The position numbers were made by a program, and so were the translations under genes. Positions 35,123 through 43,645 of a DNA stretch of 48,780 nt are shown one piece after another. Position 1 is the first letter of the stretch, and every line of letters starts with the position of its first letter. The DNA comes from Lentisphaeria bacterium. GTDB taxonomy: Bacteria > Verrucomicrobiota > Lentisphaeria > Victivallales > Victivallaceae. Below the pieces are notes generated by a model that had not been told where the DNA came from, did no database searches, and saw only the letters and a program-made list of their open reading frames with translations. The stretch is from positions 1 through 48,780 of the forward strand of contig JALEMG010000025.1 in assembly GCA_022768375.1 (NCBI GenBank), in the 5' to 3' direction.

Positions 35123-36424
35123 TCAGCGCGTCGGCTCGTAGTAATCTTCGTGCTCCGGGACCACCGCCGGGAGCGTCGGGATCAGCACGAGGATCACCGC
35201 CGCCGTCACCCCGCAGAGCAGAAAGATGCTCTGGTAGCGGGAGATCACCGCGCCGCCGAGGTTCCAGACCGGAGCCAGCATGGTCGAACCCAGGATCAGC
35301 GACACCCCGCCGCGGCTGATGAAGGCGCCGAAACTGGTGTAGGTCTGCACGAACGCCGTGGCCATGGTCTTGTTGCCCGGCCGGGCCAGCGCCAGCATTT
35401 CGGCGGAGTTGTTGCACCCGAAAATACTGCCGGTGAAGGTGATGAGAAAAAATATCCCCGCCGCGATCGCCGGGAAACCGGCCGTCCCGCTGTCAATGCC
35501 GAACAGCGCCAGCGCCGCCGCCACGTAACTTAAATGCACCGCGAGTTCCAATTTCTTGATCCCGAATTTTTTCAGCAGTCTGCTGTAGATCAGGAATCCC
35601 AGAATGTGCCCTCCCATGCCGACGGCGGAGATGATCTGCACCGTCCCCGGCCTCAGCCCGACGTGGTTCCGGAGGTAGATGAAAAGCAGCGGTCCCAGCG
35701 ACGTGAAGGCGATCGTCAGCAGACAGGCGTAGACCGAATACGCGGTCAGCGGACCGTTGCGCATGGAAATTCCCAGCGACCGGCGGATGTCCGGCATCTC
35801 CCGGACCGCGCCGGGATCGTCGGGAAATTTGGAGGTGAAATAATTCCGGCCCAGGATCAGCAGTCCCGCCAGCGCGATGACCGACTGCATCAGCCAGTAC
35901 GGGGGATTTTTGCCCATGGCCAGACCGATCAGAAAGAACAGCGCCCCGGTGAACGTGTAGTACATGAACCGCAACGTCCCGAAAAACGCCCCCCGGTCCT
36001 GAGGCCGGAGAAACACGTCCAGCAGCGGATACCAGCAGGCCCCGTACAGACTGCGCTGGAGACAGTAGATCAGGCACCCGATCACCGCCGCCCAGACTTT
36101 CAGCGGGCCGAACCACGGGGCGCACGCCATCATCAGATAACCGAGACATCCGGTGAAACACGCGTACCGGACCGCCCGCTTCGGGCCGGTCCGGGCGATG
36201 ATCCACACACTCGGGATGTAGAGAAACATGCAGAGCAGTCCGGTGAAACTGTTGACCAGCATCATCAGCATGTCCCCGCCGCCCAGCATCGCCATGAAAA
36301 GGATGATGATGGCGCTGGTATCCAGCATGACTTCCGACACACAGCCGCAGAGACAGGCTCCGTACGCGTACATCCGGCCCCGTTTCCGTCCGGCATCCCC
36401 CAGCGAATCCGCAAATGACATCAT
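35123..36424 (-). CDS. MFS transporter
   Basis: This 433-residue protein has about twelve hydrophobic segments in two halves with a central cytoplasmic loop (about 205-225). The loop after helix 2/3, WIIARTGPKRAVRYACFTG, fits the A-motif region of major facilitator proteins. The substrate cannot be told. It starts immediately after the pdxB stop with aagga upstream and is the last gene of the dapB operon. No terminator is clear in the 94 bases before clpC. Confidence 0.8.
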   Translation of the reverse strand: MMSFADSLGDAGRKRGRMYAYGACLCGCVSEVMLDTSAIIILFMAMLGGGDMLMMLVNSFTGLLCMFLYIPSVWIIARTGPKRAVRYACFTGCLGYLMMACAPWFGPLKVWAAVIGCLIYCLQRSLYGACWYPLLDVFLRPQDRGAFFGTLRFMYYTFTGALFFLIGLAMGKNPPYWLMQSVIALAGLLILGRNYFTSKFPDDPGAVREMPDIRRSLGISMRNGPLTAYSVYACLLTIAFTSLGPLLFIYLRNHVGLRPGTVQIISAVGMGGHILGFLIYSRLLKKFGIKKLELAVHLSYVAAALALFGIDSGTAGFPAIAAGIFFLITFTGSIFGCNNSAEMLALARPGNKTMATAFVQTYTSFGAFISRGGVSLILGSTMLAPVWNLGGAVISRYQSIFLLCGVTAAVILVLIPTLPAVVPEHEDYYEPTR

Positions 36425-37540
36425 TCAGTTCCTTACTTGAAATCCCAAATCCCGCAGCGCCTCCGCCGCCTCCGGCGGCGCGCCGAATACTGTGTAGGCG
36501 GAGAACTCCCGGCGCTTCCAGTACGTTCCCCGCAGTTGCTCAAAATCCCCGGGAGCGCACCGCAGCGCGGCCGCGTCCCGACGCACGTCGTAGGCGTGCA
36601 ATACCGCCGTGCGCACCGCCGCAAGCGTGTCCGTTCCCGGCGGGATGACGATCTCCGGCGGATACACCGGCGGCGGCAGATCCCGAACGGTGAAGTCGGT
36701 CAGTTCCGCGATCCCCAGCCGTCCGGCGACGAAACGCACCGCCGCCGCCGTGCCGTTGGCCTTGCCGTCCACCGAATATCCGGCGATGTGGGCGGTGGCG
36801 ATCTCCACCGCCGCCAGCAGTTCCGGCGCGATGTCCGGTTCTCCCGGCCAGACGTCCATCAAAGCGAGGGCGATCCGACCCTCCCGGCGGGCGGCCAGAA
36901 ACGCCGCCGGGTCCACCGCCTCCCCCCGGCAACTATTGAAAAACCACGCGCCGCGCTTCATTTGACGGAAAAACGCCCCGTCCGCGAGGTGAACGGTGGG
37001 ATGACGTCCGCCGCGTTCCAGCGGGACATGGAGCGTCACCACGTCGGAATTCGCCAGCAGGTCCGCAAGTTCCGTAAATTGAGCGGCCCCCTCCCGTTCC
37101 GCCCGGGGCGGGTCGTTGAGCAGGACCCGCATTCCCAGCGCCGCGCCCGCCGCCGCCACCCGGCGGCCCACTTGCCCCACGCCGATCACGCCCAGCGTCC
37201 GGTCCCGCGGATCGACGCCGAAGGAAAGCAGAGCACTGACGATGTAATTTTTCACACTCTCGGCGTTGCACCCGGGGGCGTTGCTCCAGGCGATGCCCCG
37301 CGCCGCCAGCGCCGGGACGTCGATATGGTCGAAGCCGATGGTAGCGGTGGCCACACAGCGGACCCGGCTTGCTCCCAGCAGAGCGGCACCGCACCGGGTC
37401 CGGGTCCGCACGATCAGCGCGTCCGCATCCGCCGTGTCCGCGGGGGCGATAGCCGCTCCGGGCCGGTAGACCACCTCGGCAAAGGGCTCGAAAACGCCCC
37501 GCAGAAAGGGGATTTTGTCATCGGCGACGATTTTCAACAC
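36425..37540 (-). CDS. pdxB: Erythronate-4-phosphate dehydrogenase
   Basis: PdxB oxidises 4-phosphoerythronate in the DXP-dependent branch of pyridoxal phosphate synthesis. The 371-residue protein has a D-2-hydroxyacid dehydrogenase core with ATIGFDHID, the NAD loop GVIGVGQVGRRV, catalytic Arg in NSCRGEAVD, Glu in WPGEPDI and His in ATAHIAGYSVDGKANGT, and a C-terminal dimerisation domain. The GTG at 37540 with gagg upstream is the start. The genes around it link it to dapB by operon position only. The dxr product at 26015 shares its substrate DXP with this pathway. Confidence 0.92.
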   Translation of the reverse strand: MLKIVADDKIPFLRGVFEPFAEVVYRPGAAIAPADTADADALIVRTRTRCGAALLGASRVRCVATATIGFDHIDVPALAARGIAWSNAPGCNAESVKNYIVSALLSFGVDPRDRTLGVIGVGQVGRRVAAAGAALGMRVLLNDPPRAEREGAAQFTELADLLANSDVVTLHVPLERGGRHPTVHLADGAFFRQMKRGAWFFNSCRGEAVDPAAFLAARREGRIALALMDVWPGEPDIAPELLAAVEIATAHIAGYSVDGKANGTAAAVRFVAGRLGIAELTDFTVRDLPPPVYPPEIVIPPGTDTLAAVRTAVLHAYDVRRDAAALRCAPGDFEQLRGTYWKRREFSAYTVFGAPPEAAEALRDLGFQVRN

Positions 37541-37546
37541 CCGGCC

Positions 37547-38701
37547 TCAACTTTCCAGCAGAAGTTTCTCGCGCATCATCATCGCAACTCCCCGGGCGGT
37601 ATCGGTGTCGGCCGATTGCGCCAGTGTGATCCGCAGTTTCCGCGCCGTCTCGGGGCAGCAGTGCGATTCCAGTTCCCGGCGCAGCGATTCCAGCAGAAAA
37701 TCCCCCAGTCGCGTCATTTCGCCGGAAATGACGATCCGTCCGGGATCGAGCAGCGTCACCACCGCGCCGAGCGCACGGCCCAGATTCCGGCACAACTCCT
37801 CCGCGACGGCGCGCACGGCCGGATTTTTCCCGACGAACTCCGCGAACGCCGCCATGGAGAACGGTTCCGGCATGCCGCCCAAATCGACCCCGGCGACCCG
37901 GGCCGCCGCCACGCTCCGCTCCAGCGCCGCCATCCCCGCCACCGCATCCAGACACCCCCGGCGGCCGCAATCACAGAGAGGACCGGCAGGGTCGACGGTC
38001 AGGTGTCCGATCTCCATGGCCCGACCGGAATCTCCGGCAAAATATTCGCCGTTTCGGATGAATCCGCCCTCGAAACCGCAGGCGGCAGACAGATGAAACA
38101 CACTTTCCGAATGCTCCCCCGGCAGTCTCTGATATTCCCATTTTGCCCTGACCATGCGCTCCGGCCAGACCCCGGCGGGAAGACCGGAGACCCCTTCCAG
38201 ATACCGGATGGCATCCGCATCCCGCCAGACGGGGATAGATCCCGGCCGGACGGGGTCGCGCTCCATATTCATCCCCGTGAATCCCAGGCCCCGCACCGCC
38301 GCCCAGTCGTCTCCGGCCCGGTCGCGCAATTGCTGAAGCAGCAGCAGGACCGCCCGCTTGACCTCGCCGAGACCGCCCCGGAACTCCGCCTCGGTGCGGC
38401 ATTCGCCGATCATGCGGCCGGAACCGTCGATGACGACGCCGATGCCGCCGGACGGATGCAACTGCACACCGAGAGTGTGAAAGCAGTTCGGGGAAATCAC
38501 CAGCCCCGGAGCCCGCCGCCCGGTACTCTTGCCCCGGCGTTCCGGTTCCGCGACCAGCCCGGCCTCCTTCAACTCCCCGATCGCCTCGAAAACCGTGGCG
38601 GCCCGGGTCCCGGTGAGCGCGACCAGTTCCGGCCGGGTCGCCCGCCGGCGCAGCAGCAAATACCGGAGGATCTGTTTCTTCAGGGCGGCGCGGCGGTTCA
38701 T
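37547..38701 (-). CDS. ROK-family transcriptional regulator (non-kinase type)
   Basis: This 384-residue protein has an N-terminal winged helix (LKKQILRYLLLRRRATRPELVALTG, about 7-60), then a ROK domain with the zinc motif GHLTVDPAGPLCDCGRRGCLDAVAG. The phosphate-binding DIGGT is replaced by VQLHPSGG, and the catalytic ND of sugar kinases by PE, so it is a sugar-sensing repressor of the NagC/XylR type rather than a kinase. Its target is unknown. The start overlaps the dapB stop by ATGA, so it may be co-regulated with lysine or peptidoglycan supply. Confidence 0.85.
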   Translation of the reverse strand: MNRRAALKKQILRYLLLRRRATRPELVALTGTRAATVFEAIGELKEAGLVAEPERRGKSTGRRAPGLVISPNCFHTLGVQLHPSGGIGVVIDGSGRMIGECRTEAEFRGGLGEVKRAVLLLLQQLRDRAGDDWAAVRGLGFTGMNMERDPVRPGSIPVWRDADAIRYLEGVSGLPAGVWPERMVRAKWEYQRLPGEHSESVFHLSAACGFEGGFIRNGEYFAGDSGRAMEIGHLTVDPAGPLCDCGRRGCLDAVAGMAALERSVAAARVAGVDLGGMPEPFSMAAFAEFVGKNPAVRAVAEELCRNLGRALGAVVTLLDPGRIVISGEMTRLGDFLLESLRRELESHCCPETARKLRITLAQSADTDTARGVAMMMREKLLLES

Positions 38702-39507
38702 TTCAGGTTCAGCACGTCCTGCATGTCGTACAATCCGGCGCCGCTGTGCATCAGGAACTCCACCGCCAGCAGCGCGCCTTTGGCAAACATATCCCGACTC
38801 CCGGCGCGATGGGACAACTCCAGACGCTCCCCGTCCGCTGCGAAGATCACCGTGTGATCCCCCACCACGTCGCCGCCCCGAAGCGCGTGCATGCCGATCT
38901 CCCGCTCCGGACGACGGCCCACATTGCCGCCGCGTCCGTTGGCGACGACTTCTCCGTAATCCCAGTGCCGGGCCTCGCAGACCACCTCGCCCAGACGCAC
39001 CGCGGTGCCGCTGGGCGCGTCAAGTTTCCGATTGTGGTGCATCTCCACGATCTCGACGTTGTATTCCGGCCCCAGTTTGGCGGCGGCATCCTTCACCAGT
39101 TTGAACAGCAGATTGACCCCGACGCTCATGTTGTTGGCCGCAACGATCCGGCCTCCCTGTTCCGCCAGGGACCGCAAGGCTGCCCGATCCGCGGCGGTCA
39201 GCGCGGTGGTCCCGATCACCATGGCCGCCCCGGAAGCGATCACCTGCCGGGCCGCTTCCGCCACGCCCGCGGTGGCGAAGTCGATCACCGCGTCGACCCC
39301 GGAGGCAAGCACCTCCGCCAGGTCGCCGCAGACCGGCACTCCCGCGTCGCCGCAGCCGGCCAGCGATCCCGCGTCCTTCCCGAGGAAAGGCGAATCCGGC
39401 ACATCCACCGCTCCGGCCAGAACCAGTTTCTCATCCGCCATGATATTGGCGACCAGACGGCGGCCCATACGCCCCGCCGCACCGACGACCGCGACCCGAT
39501 ACCTCAT
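38698..39507 (-). CDS. dapB: 4-hydroxy-tetrahydrodipicolinate reductase
   Basis: DapB makes tetrahydrodipicolinate on the way to diaminopimelate (peptidoglycan) and lysine. The 269-residue protein begins with the NAD(P)H loop VVGAAGRMGRR, has IDFATAGVAE, ANNMSVGVNLL, the substrate segment MHHNRKLDAPSGTA and the C-terminal end expected for the family. I use the ATG at 39507. It is the first gene of dapB-ROK-pdxB-MFS, transcribed from 39564-39592 with an unusual terminator-like hairpin in the leader. Confidence 0.95.
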   Translation of the reverse strand: MRYRVAVVGAAGRMGRRLVANIMADEKLVLAGAVDVPDSPFLGKDAGSLAGCGDAGVPVCGDLAEVLASGVDAVIDFATAGVAEAARQVIASGAAMVIGTTALTAADRAALRSLAEQGGRIVAANNMSVGVNLLFKLVKDAAAKLGPEYNVEIVEMHHNRKLDAPSGTAVRLGEVVCEARHWDYGEVVANGRGGNVGRRPEREIGMHALRGGDVVGDHTVIFAADGERLELSHRAGSRDMFAKGALLAVEFLMHSGAGLYDMQDVLNLK

Positions 39508-39534
39508 GTTCCATCTCCATGTTTCGCATTCCGG

Positions 39535-39558
39535 AAAAACCGCGGCCAAGCGGCCGCG
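39535..39558 (-). promoter_or_regulatory. Terminator-like hairpin at the 5' end of the dapB leader
   Basis: On the minus strand a 7-bp stem CGCGGCC/GGCCGCG with a 4-base loop is followed by G-G then five T. The predicted transcription start of the promoter at 39564-39592 lies at or next to the first base of the stem. It could be an attenuator or a 5' stabilising hairpin. Confidence 0.5.
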
Positions 39559-39563
39559 TCTAT

Positions 39564-39592
39564 AAAGTAACCGCAATCCGGCGGATATTCAA
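39564..39592 (-). promoter_or_regulatory. Promoter of dapB-ROK-pdxB-MFS
   Basis: On the minus strand TTGAAT and TACTTT are separated by 17 bases. The -35 is 11 bases from the -35 of the divergent lptF/G promoter, so the two could compete for polymerase. Confidence 0.55.
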
Positions 39593-39603
39593 GCATTCCG
39601 CGC

Positions 39604-39632
39604 TTGAAAAAAACGCTTTCCGGTGATATGGT
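39604..39632 (+). promoter_or_regulatory. Promoter of lptF/G-binding protein-ung
   Basis: TTGAAA (39604-39609), a 17-base spacer and TATGGT (39627-39632) lie 52 bases before the ATG at 39685. Confidence 0.55.
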
Positions 39633-39684
39633 ATGCCGTTTGAAGTTCCCGGAACAAATTTTGCGGAAAGGATACGTTCCTGAG

Positions 39685-40791
39685 ATGCGGCTGCTGAACT
39701 GGTATGTGACAAGAGGATTTCTCGCGGCATTCGCCATGGCGATCGGAGTGCTGACATTCGCCATGACCGGCGCCAACATGGTGAAAGTGCTGGATTACGT
39801 CTCGCAGGGCATCCCGCTCTCGGTTTTCGGCAAATTCATGCTCTGCATCCTGCCGATCATCCTGACATTCACGGTGCCGTGGGCGGTGATGGTGGCGGTG
39901 ATGCTGGTTTTCGGCCGGATGTCCGCCGACAACGAAATCACCGCCATGCGCGCCTGCGGGGTGTCGATCCTCCAGATCGTCAGCCCCATTCTGATCATCA
40001 CGTTTCTGCTGACGCTGCTCTGCCTCTATCTGCAGGTGGAGATCGGACCGCCCCTGCTGGGCAAATCCCGGACGATGATGAGCGAAGCCGCGGCCCGCCG
40101 GCCGCTGGCGCTGTTTGAACCGGGACGGCCGCTGAGTTACCGCGAGGGGGACAACGAGATCGTCATCTGCATCGACGACAAGATCGGCGACCGCGAACTG
40201 CAGGGGGTGGTCTTCTGCAAAACCGGGCCGAAGGGCGAAGTCCTGCAGAAAATCAACGCCGAACGGGGTTCCATTTCCGCCGACGAGGAGAATCAGGAAC
40301 TTCACATCCGGCTGTTCAACTGCATGCTCAGCGATCACTCCGGCAGCGAGACGAAAAACATCGAACGGGCCTACTCCGAAACGTTCGACTTCACCTTCAA
40401 CTACGGCAAAGAGGCCAACGCCGACCGCATCAGCACCAAAGCCAAGTACATGACCCTGCGGGACCTCATGGGCGAGATCCGCCGGTTCAAGAAACTGCGC
40501 ATGGATACCACGGAACTGGAAGTCGAACTCAACCAGCGCATCGCTTTCGCCCTCTCCCCCATCGCGTTTCTCCTGCTGGGCATGCCGCTGGCCATCCGCA
40601 CCAACCGGCGGGAGACCAGCATCGGACTTTTCATCAGCGTCATTCTGGCGGGGACGTTTTTCCTCTCGATCATCCTCTGCGAATCATTCAGCATGTTTCC
40701 CCGCGTCTACCCCCAATATCTGCTCTGGCTTCCCAACATCATCTTTCAGGTGCTCGGAGCGGTCATGACCTACCGGATATCCCAGAGGTGA
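39685..40791 (+). CDS. LptF/LptG-family LPS export permease
   Basis: This 368-residue protein has the YjgP/YjgQ layout: helices near the N-terminus (RLLNWYVTRGFLAAFAMAIGVLTFAM), AVMVAVMLVFGRMSADNEITAMRACG, a periplasmic beta-jellyroll domain (about 140-270), then three C-terminal helices with RIAFALSPIAFLLLGMPLAI. LptF and LptG form the inner-membrane LPS extractor with LptB. Only one is present here, and sequence alone does not say which. The ATG at 39685 is used (aaaggat upstream, at somewhat long spacing) because family members start at the matching residue. The next gene starts one base after its stop codon. Confidence 0.9.
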   Translation: MRLLNWYVTRGFLAAFAMAIGVLTFAMTGANMVKVLDYVSQGIPLSVFGKFMLCILPIILTFTVPWAVMVAVMLVFGRMSADNEITAMRACGVSILQIVSPILIITFLLTLLCLYLQVEIGPPLLGKSRTMMSEAAARRPLALFEPGRPLSYREGDNEIVICIDDKIGDRELQGVVFCKTGPKGEVLQKINAERGSISADEENQELHIRLFNCMLSDHSGSETKNIERAYSETFDFTFNYGKEANADRISTKAKYMTLRDLMGEIRRFKKLRMDTTELEVELNQRIAFALSPIAFLLLGMPLAIRTNRRETSIGLFISVILAGTFFLSIILCESFSMFPRVYPQYLLWLPNIIFQVLGAVMTYRISQR

Positions 40792-40792
40792 T

Positions 40793-42592
40793 ATGAATTT
40801 CGACCGTCTGCTCCGGGTCCTGACCGCCGTACTGCTGGCGGTGACGGCGTATCTGCTGTTCACGCTGATTCAGGCGCTGGACCGGGCACGGGAGGCGCGG
40901 TTGCGCACGCTCCGGCCGCCGCGTCCGGCGGCGGTCCCGGGAGCCGTCCGGTCCGCCCGCCGGGAAGTCGGGACATTCGCCAACGCCGAATACTTCGCCC
41001 CGGACGCCCCGGACGGGGGCCAACTGGCGGGAGTGCTGTTGTCCGACCCGCCGGGGCTGAATCCGCTTCTGGCCAACGAAGCGTCGGCGCAGCGTATTTT
41101 TTCGCTCTGTACGCTGACGCTGGCGGAACGGGACTGGGCGCACCCGGAGAAATTTCAGGCGGCGCTGGCGGAACGCTGGGAGATCTCCCCGGACAAGCGG
41201 GTGTTCCGCGTTTTCCTGCGCCGGGGGGTGAAATGGCAGAGTTTCACCGACCCGGAGAGCGGCGCGGCGATCCCGGAAAAGGAGGTGACCGCCGACGACG
41301 TGAAGTTCACCGCCGAAGTGATCCTCGACCCGAGTGTGAACTGCGCTTCGCTGCGCGGGTACTACGCCGACCTGGAGCGCGTGGAGGTCATCGGAAAGTA
41401 TGAACTGGTCTTTCACTGGAAAAAGCGGTACTACGGTTCGCTGAGCGCCACGCTGGAACTATTCCCCCTGCCCCGGCATTTCTACTGCCCGGACGGGCGG
41501 AAATTCGACGGGCGGAAGTTCAATGACGACCACCGGCGCAATCGGATGATCGTCGGCTGCGGCCCTTACCGCTTCGTCAGTTGGGAAAAATCCCGCCGGA
41601 TCGTGCTGGCCCGGAACGAATCCTACGTCGGCGGACGCTTCGGAGCCGCGCCGCCGCTGGCGGAACGGGTGTTTGAGATCATCCGTCTGCCCAACACCCA
41701 GTTTCAATCCCTGCTGGCGGGCCGGATCGGAATGCTGGGCCTGACCCCGGAACAGTGGACGCTCCGCACCGCACTGCCGCAGTTCCGATCGGGACGGCTC
41801 CGCAAACTCCGGTATCCGGGCACCGCGTACAGTTACATCGGTTACAATCAGCGCAAGCCCTGTTTTTCCGACGCCGCCACCCGTCGGGCCCTCACCATGC
41901 TGATCGACCGGGAGGCGATCCTGAAAAAAATCCTCTTGGGCTGCGGCCGCGTGGCCAAAGGACCTTTCGCACCCACCTCCGTCTATACCGACCCCGCGCT
42001 TCCGTGCTGGCCCTACGACCCGGAAGCGGCCAAACGTCTGCTGGCGCAGGCCGGCTGGCGCGACACCGACGGGGACGGGATATTGGAGCGGGACGGAGAA
42101 AAGTTCACATTCACCATGCTCCAGATCTCCGGCAGTTCCCTGCAGATGAAAATTCTTCCGCTGGTAAAAGACAGCCTCGCCGCCGCCGGGATCGACATGA
42201 AACTGCAGGTGGTGGAGTGGAGCGTTCTGCTGGACCGCCTGAAAAAGCGGGAGTTCGAGGCCTGCAATCTGGGGTGGACCGGCAGTGTCGACCCCGACCC
42301 CTACCAGATTTTTCACTCCAGTCAGGCGGAGGGCGACGGCGACAATTTCGTCTCCTTCCGCTCCCCCGAACTGGACGCGAAAATCCTCGCGCTGCGGGAG
42401 GAATTCGATCTGGAGAAGCGGATCGCCCTCTGCCGGGAAATCGAGCGGATCATCCACGAGGAACAGCCGTACACGTTCATGTTCTACCCGGATTCTCTGC
42501 TCGCCCTATCGGATGAATACCGCAACGTGCGGATGTTTCCCGACGGGGTGAAACCGCTGAGTTTCTACCGCCAAACGGAGCCGGGACGATGA
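40793..42592 (+). CDS. Membrane-anchored family 5 solute-binding protein
   Basis: This 599-residue protein has an N-terminal membrane helix (about 8-26) without a lipobox, then a peptide/nickel-type binding domain (SBP family 5): DPPGLNPLLANEASAQRIF, LAERWEISPDKRVFRVFLRRGVKW, EVTADDVKFTAEVI, and the C-terminal LGWTGSVDPDPYQIFHS. In oligopeptide importers it binds ligand outside the inner membrane. No ABC permease or ATPase follows; the gene lies between lptF/G and ung, coupled to both. Its partner transporter must be elsewhere, or the protein acts alone. Confidence 0.85.
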   Translation: MNFDRLLRVLTAVLLAVTAYLLFTLIQALDRAREARLRTLRPPRPAAVPGAVRSARREVGTFANAEYFAPDAPDGGQLAGVLLSDPPGLNPLLANEASAQRIFSLCTLTLAERDWAHPEKFQAALAERWEISPDKRVFRVFLRRGVKWQSFTDPESGAAIPEKEVTADDVKFTAEVILDPSVNCASLRGYYADLERVEVIGKYELVFHWKKRYYGSLSATLELFPLPRHFYCPDGRKFDGRKFNDDHRRNRMIVGCGPYRFVSWEKSRRIVLARNESYVGGRFGAAPPLAERVFEIIRLPNTQFQSLLAGRIGMLGLTPEQWTLRTALPQFRSGRLRKLRYPGTAYSYIGYNQRKPCFSDAATRRALTMLIDREAILKKILLGCGRVAKGPFAPTSVYTDPALPCWPYDPEAAKRLLAQAGWRDTDGDGILERDGEKFTFTMLQISGSSLQMKILPLVKDSLAAAGIDMKLQVVEWSVLLDRLKKREFEACNLGWTGSVDPDPYQIFHSSQAEGDGDNFVSFRSPELDAKILALREEFDLEKRIALCREIERIIHEEQPYTFMFYPDSLLALSDEYRNVRMFPDGVKPLSFYRQTEPGR

Positions 42593-43251
42593 CCGGGGTC
42601 CTCCCGGAGAGTTGGGAGCGTTTCCTGCGCGGAGCGGGAATGTCTCCGGAAATCTGGCGGGAACCGCTGGAGCGAAGTGCACTGCGCCGCCGCGAACACG
42701 AAGTCTATCCGCCCCCGGACGCGGTCTTCGCCGCGTTGGAACTGACCCCGCCGGACGCGGTGCGCGTCGTTCTGCTGGGACAGGACCCCTACCACGAACC
42801 GGGACAGGCGGAGGGATTGGCCTTTTCCGTGCCGGAGCATGTGCCGCCGCCGCCGTCGCTGAGAAATATTTTCACGGAATACGCAACCGACCTGCGCCGG
42901 CCGCTTCCGACTTCCGGATCGCTGAGACCGTGGGCGCGGGGCGGCGTACTGCTTTTGAACAGTCTGCTGACCGTGGATGCCGGAGCCGCCGGAAGTCATT
43001 GCAAATTCGGCTGGGGGCGCTTCACCGACGGGATCATCGCCGCCCTCAGCGCCCGAACGACCGGTCTGGTCTTCCTCCTGTGGGGCAATTTCGCGCGGAA
43101 GAAACGTCCGCTCATCGACCCGGAACGGCACACCGTCATCGCCGGGGTCCATCCTTCGCCGCTCTCGGCATATCGGGGATTTTTCGGCAGCCGTCCCTTT
43201 TCCGCAACCGAAGCCGCCCGCCCCGGCTGGGTCTGGCCGTCACTCCACTAA
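42589..43251 (+). CDS. ung: Uracil-DNA glycosylase
   Basis: This 220-residue family-1 UDG removes uracil from DNA. The water-activating loop is GQDPYHEPGQAEGLAFSV (Asp66), with the substrate segments LLLNSLLTV and the leucine loop VHPSPLSAYRGFFGS. Length and motif order are canonical. Its start overlaps the binding-protein stop by ATGA, and its end overlaps the thioredoxin-like gene tail to tail by 12 bases. Confidence 0.96.
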   Translation: MTGVLPESWERFLRGAGMSPEIWREPLERSALRRREHEVYPPPDAVFAALELTPPDAVRVVLLGQDPYHEPGQAEGLAFSVPEHVPPPPSLRNIFTEYATDLRRPLPTSGSLRPWARGGVLLLNSLLTVDAGAAGSHCKFGWGRFTDGIIAALSARTTGLVFLLWGNFARKKRPLIDPERHTVIAGVHPSPLSAYRGFFGSRPFSATEAARPGWVWPSLH

Positions 43252-43554
43252 CGCCAGCAGACAGGCTTCGTCCGCCGCGCCGCAGTGCCGCCGGACCTCC
43301 ACCCCGTTGCGGAAAAGGATCAGCGTCGGAGCCGTTTCCACACGAAATTTGGCCGCGATCAGCGGCGCCGCATCGACATGGACCCGGGCGATCCGCACCG
43401 CGTCCGGGAAACCGTCGTCATTGGCCAGCAGGTCGATGACCCGGGAGACCGCGGCACTGCCGGAACAGTTTCGCCGGGAGAAATCCACCAGCACCACTCC
43501 GGAGCGGACGGCGGCCGGGAATCCGGCGGCGGAAAGAATTTCGATTTTCTGCAT
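43240..43554 (-). CDS. Thioredoxin-like protein with a single active-site cysteine
   Basis: This 104-residue protein has the thioredoxin fold order: GVVLVDFSRRNCSGSAAV at the active site, VRIARVHVDA, and the cis-proline segment VETAPTLILFRNG. The usual WCGPC reads N29-C30-S-G-S33, so the second cysteine is serine and the tryptophan is gone. It cannot be a normal dithiol reductase but could form mixed disulfides like a monothiol protein. The ATG at 43554 begins MQKIEIL. It has its own promoter at 43575-43602. Confidence 0.8.
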   Translation of the reverse strand: MQKIEILSAAGFPAAVRSGVVLVDFSRRNCSGSAAVSRVIDLLANDDGFPDAVRIARVHVDAAPLIAAKFRVETAPTLILFRNGVEVRRHCGAADEACLLALVE

Positions 43555-43574
43555 CACTTCACCCCCAGAAATCC

Positions 43575-43602
43575 AACATAAGGGAGTGATGAAGAAAATC
43601 AA
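43575..43602 (-). promoter_or_regulatory. Candidate promoter of the thioredoxin-like gene
   Basis: On the minus strand TTGATT and TATGTT are separated by 16 bases, about 20 bases before the ATG. It lies just beyond the possible terminator of the cysS-mutarotase unit. Confidence 0.45.
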
Positions 43603-43623
43603 GCCGGACGGTGAAATTTTCTT

Positions 43624-43644
43624 AAAAAATCAGGCCCCGCCGGA
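43624..43644 (-). terminator. Possible intrinsic terminator of cysS-mutarotase
   Basis: A short stem tccggc/gcctga with one mismatch and a 3-base loop is followed on the minus strand by a run of six T. It begins one base after the mutarotase stop. The stem is short, so the call is tentative. Confidence 0.4.
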
Positions 43645-43645
43645 C

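Noticed and set aside
37547-38701. Sugar kinase activity for the ROK protein
   Set aside because: The phosphate loop and catalytic aspartate are missing, and a DNA-binding domain is present.
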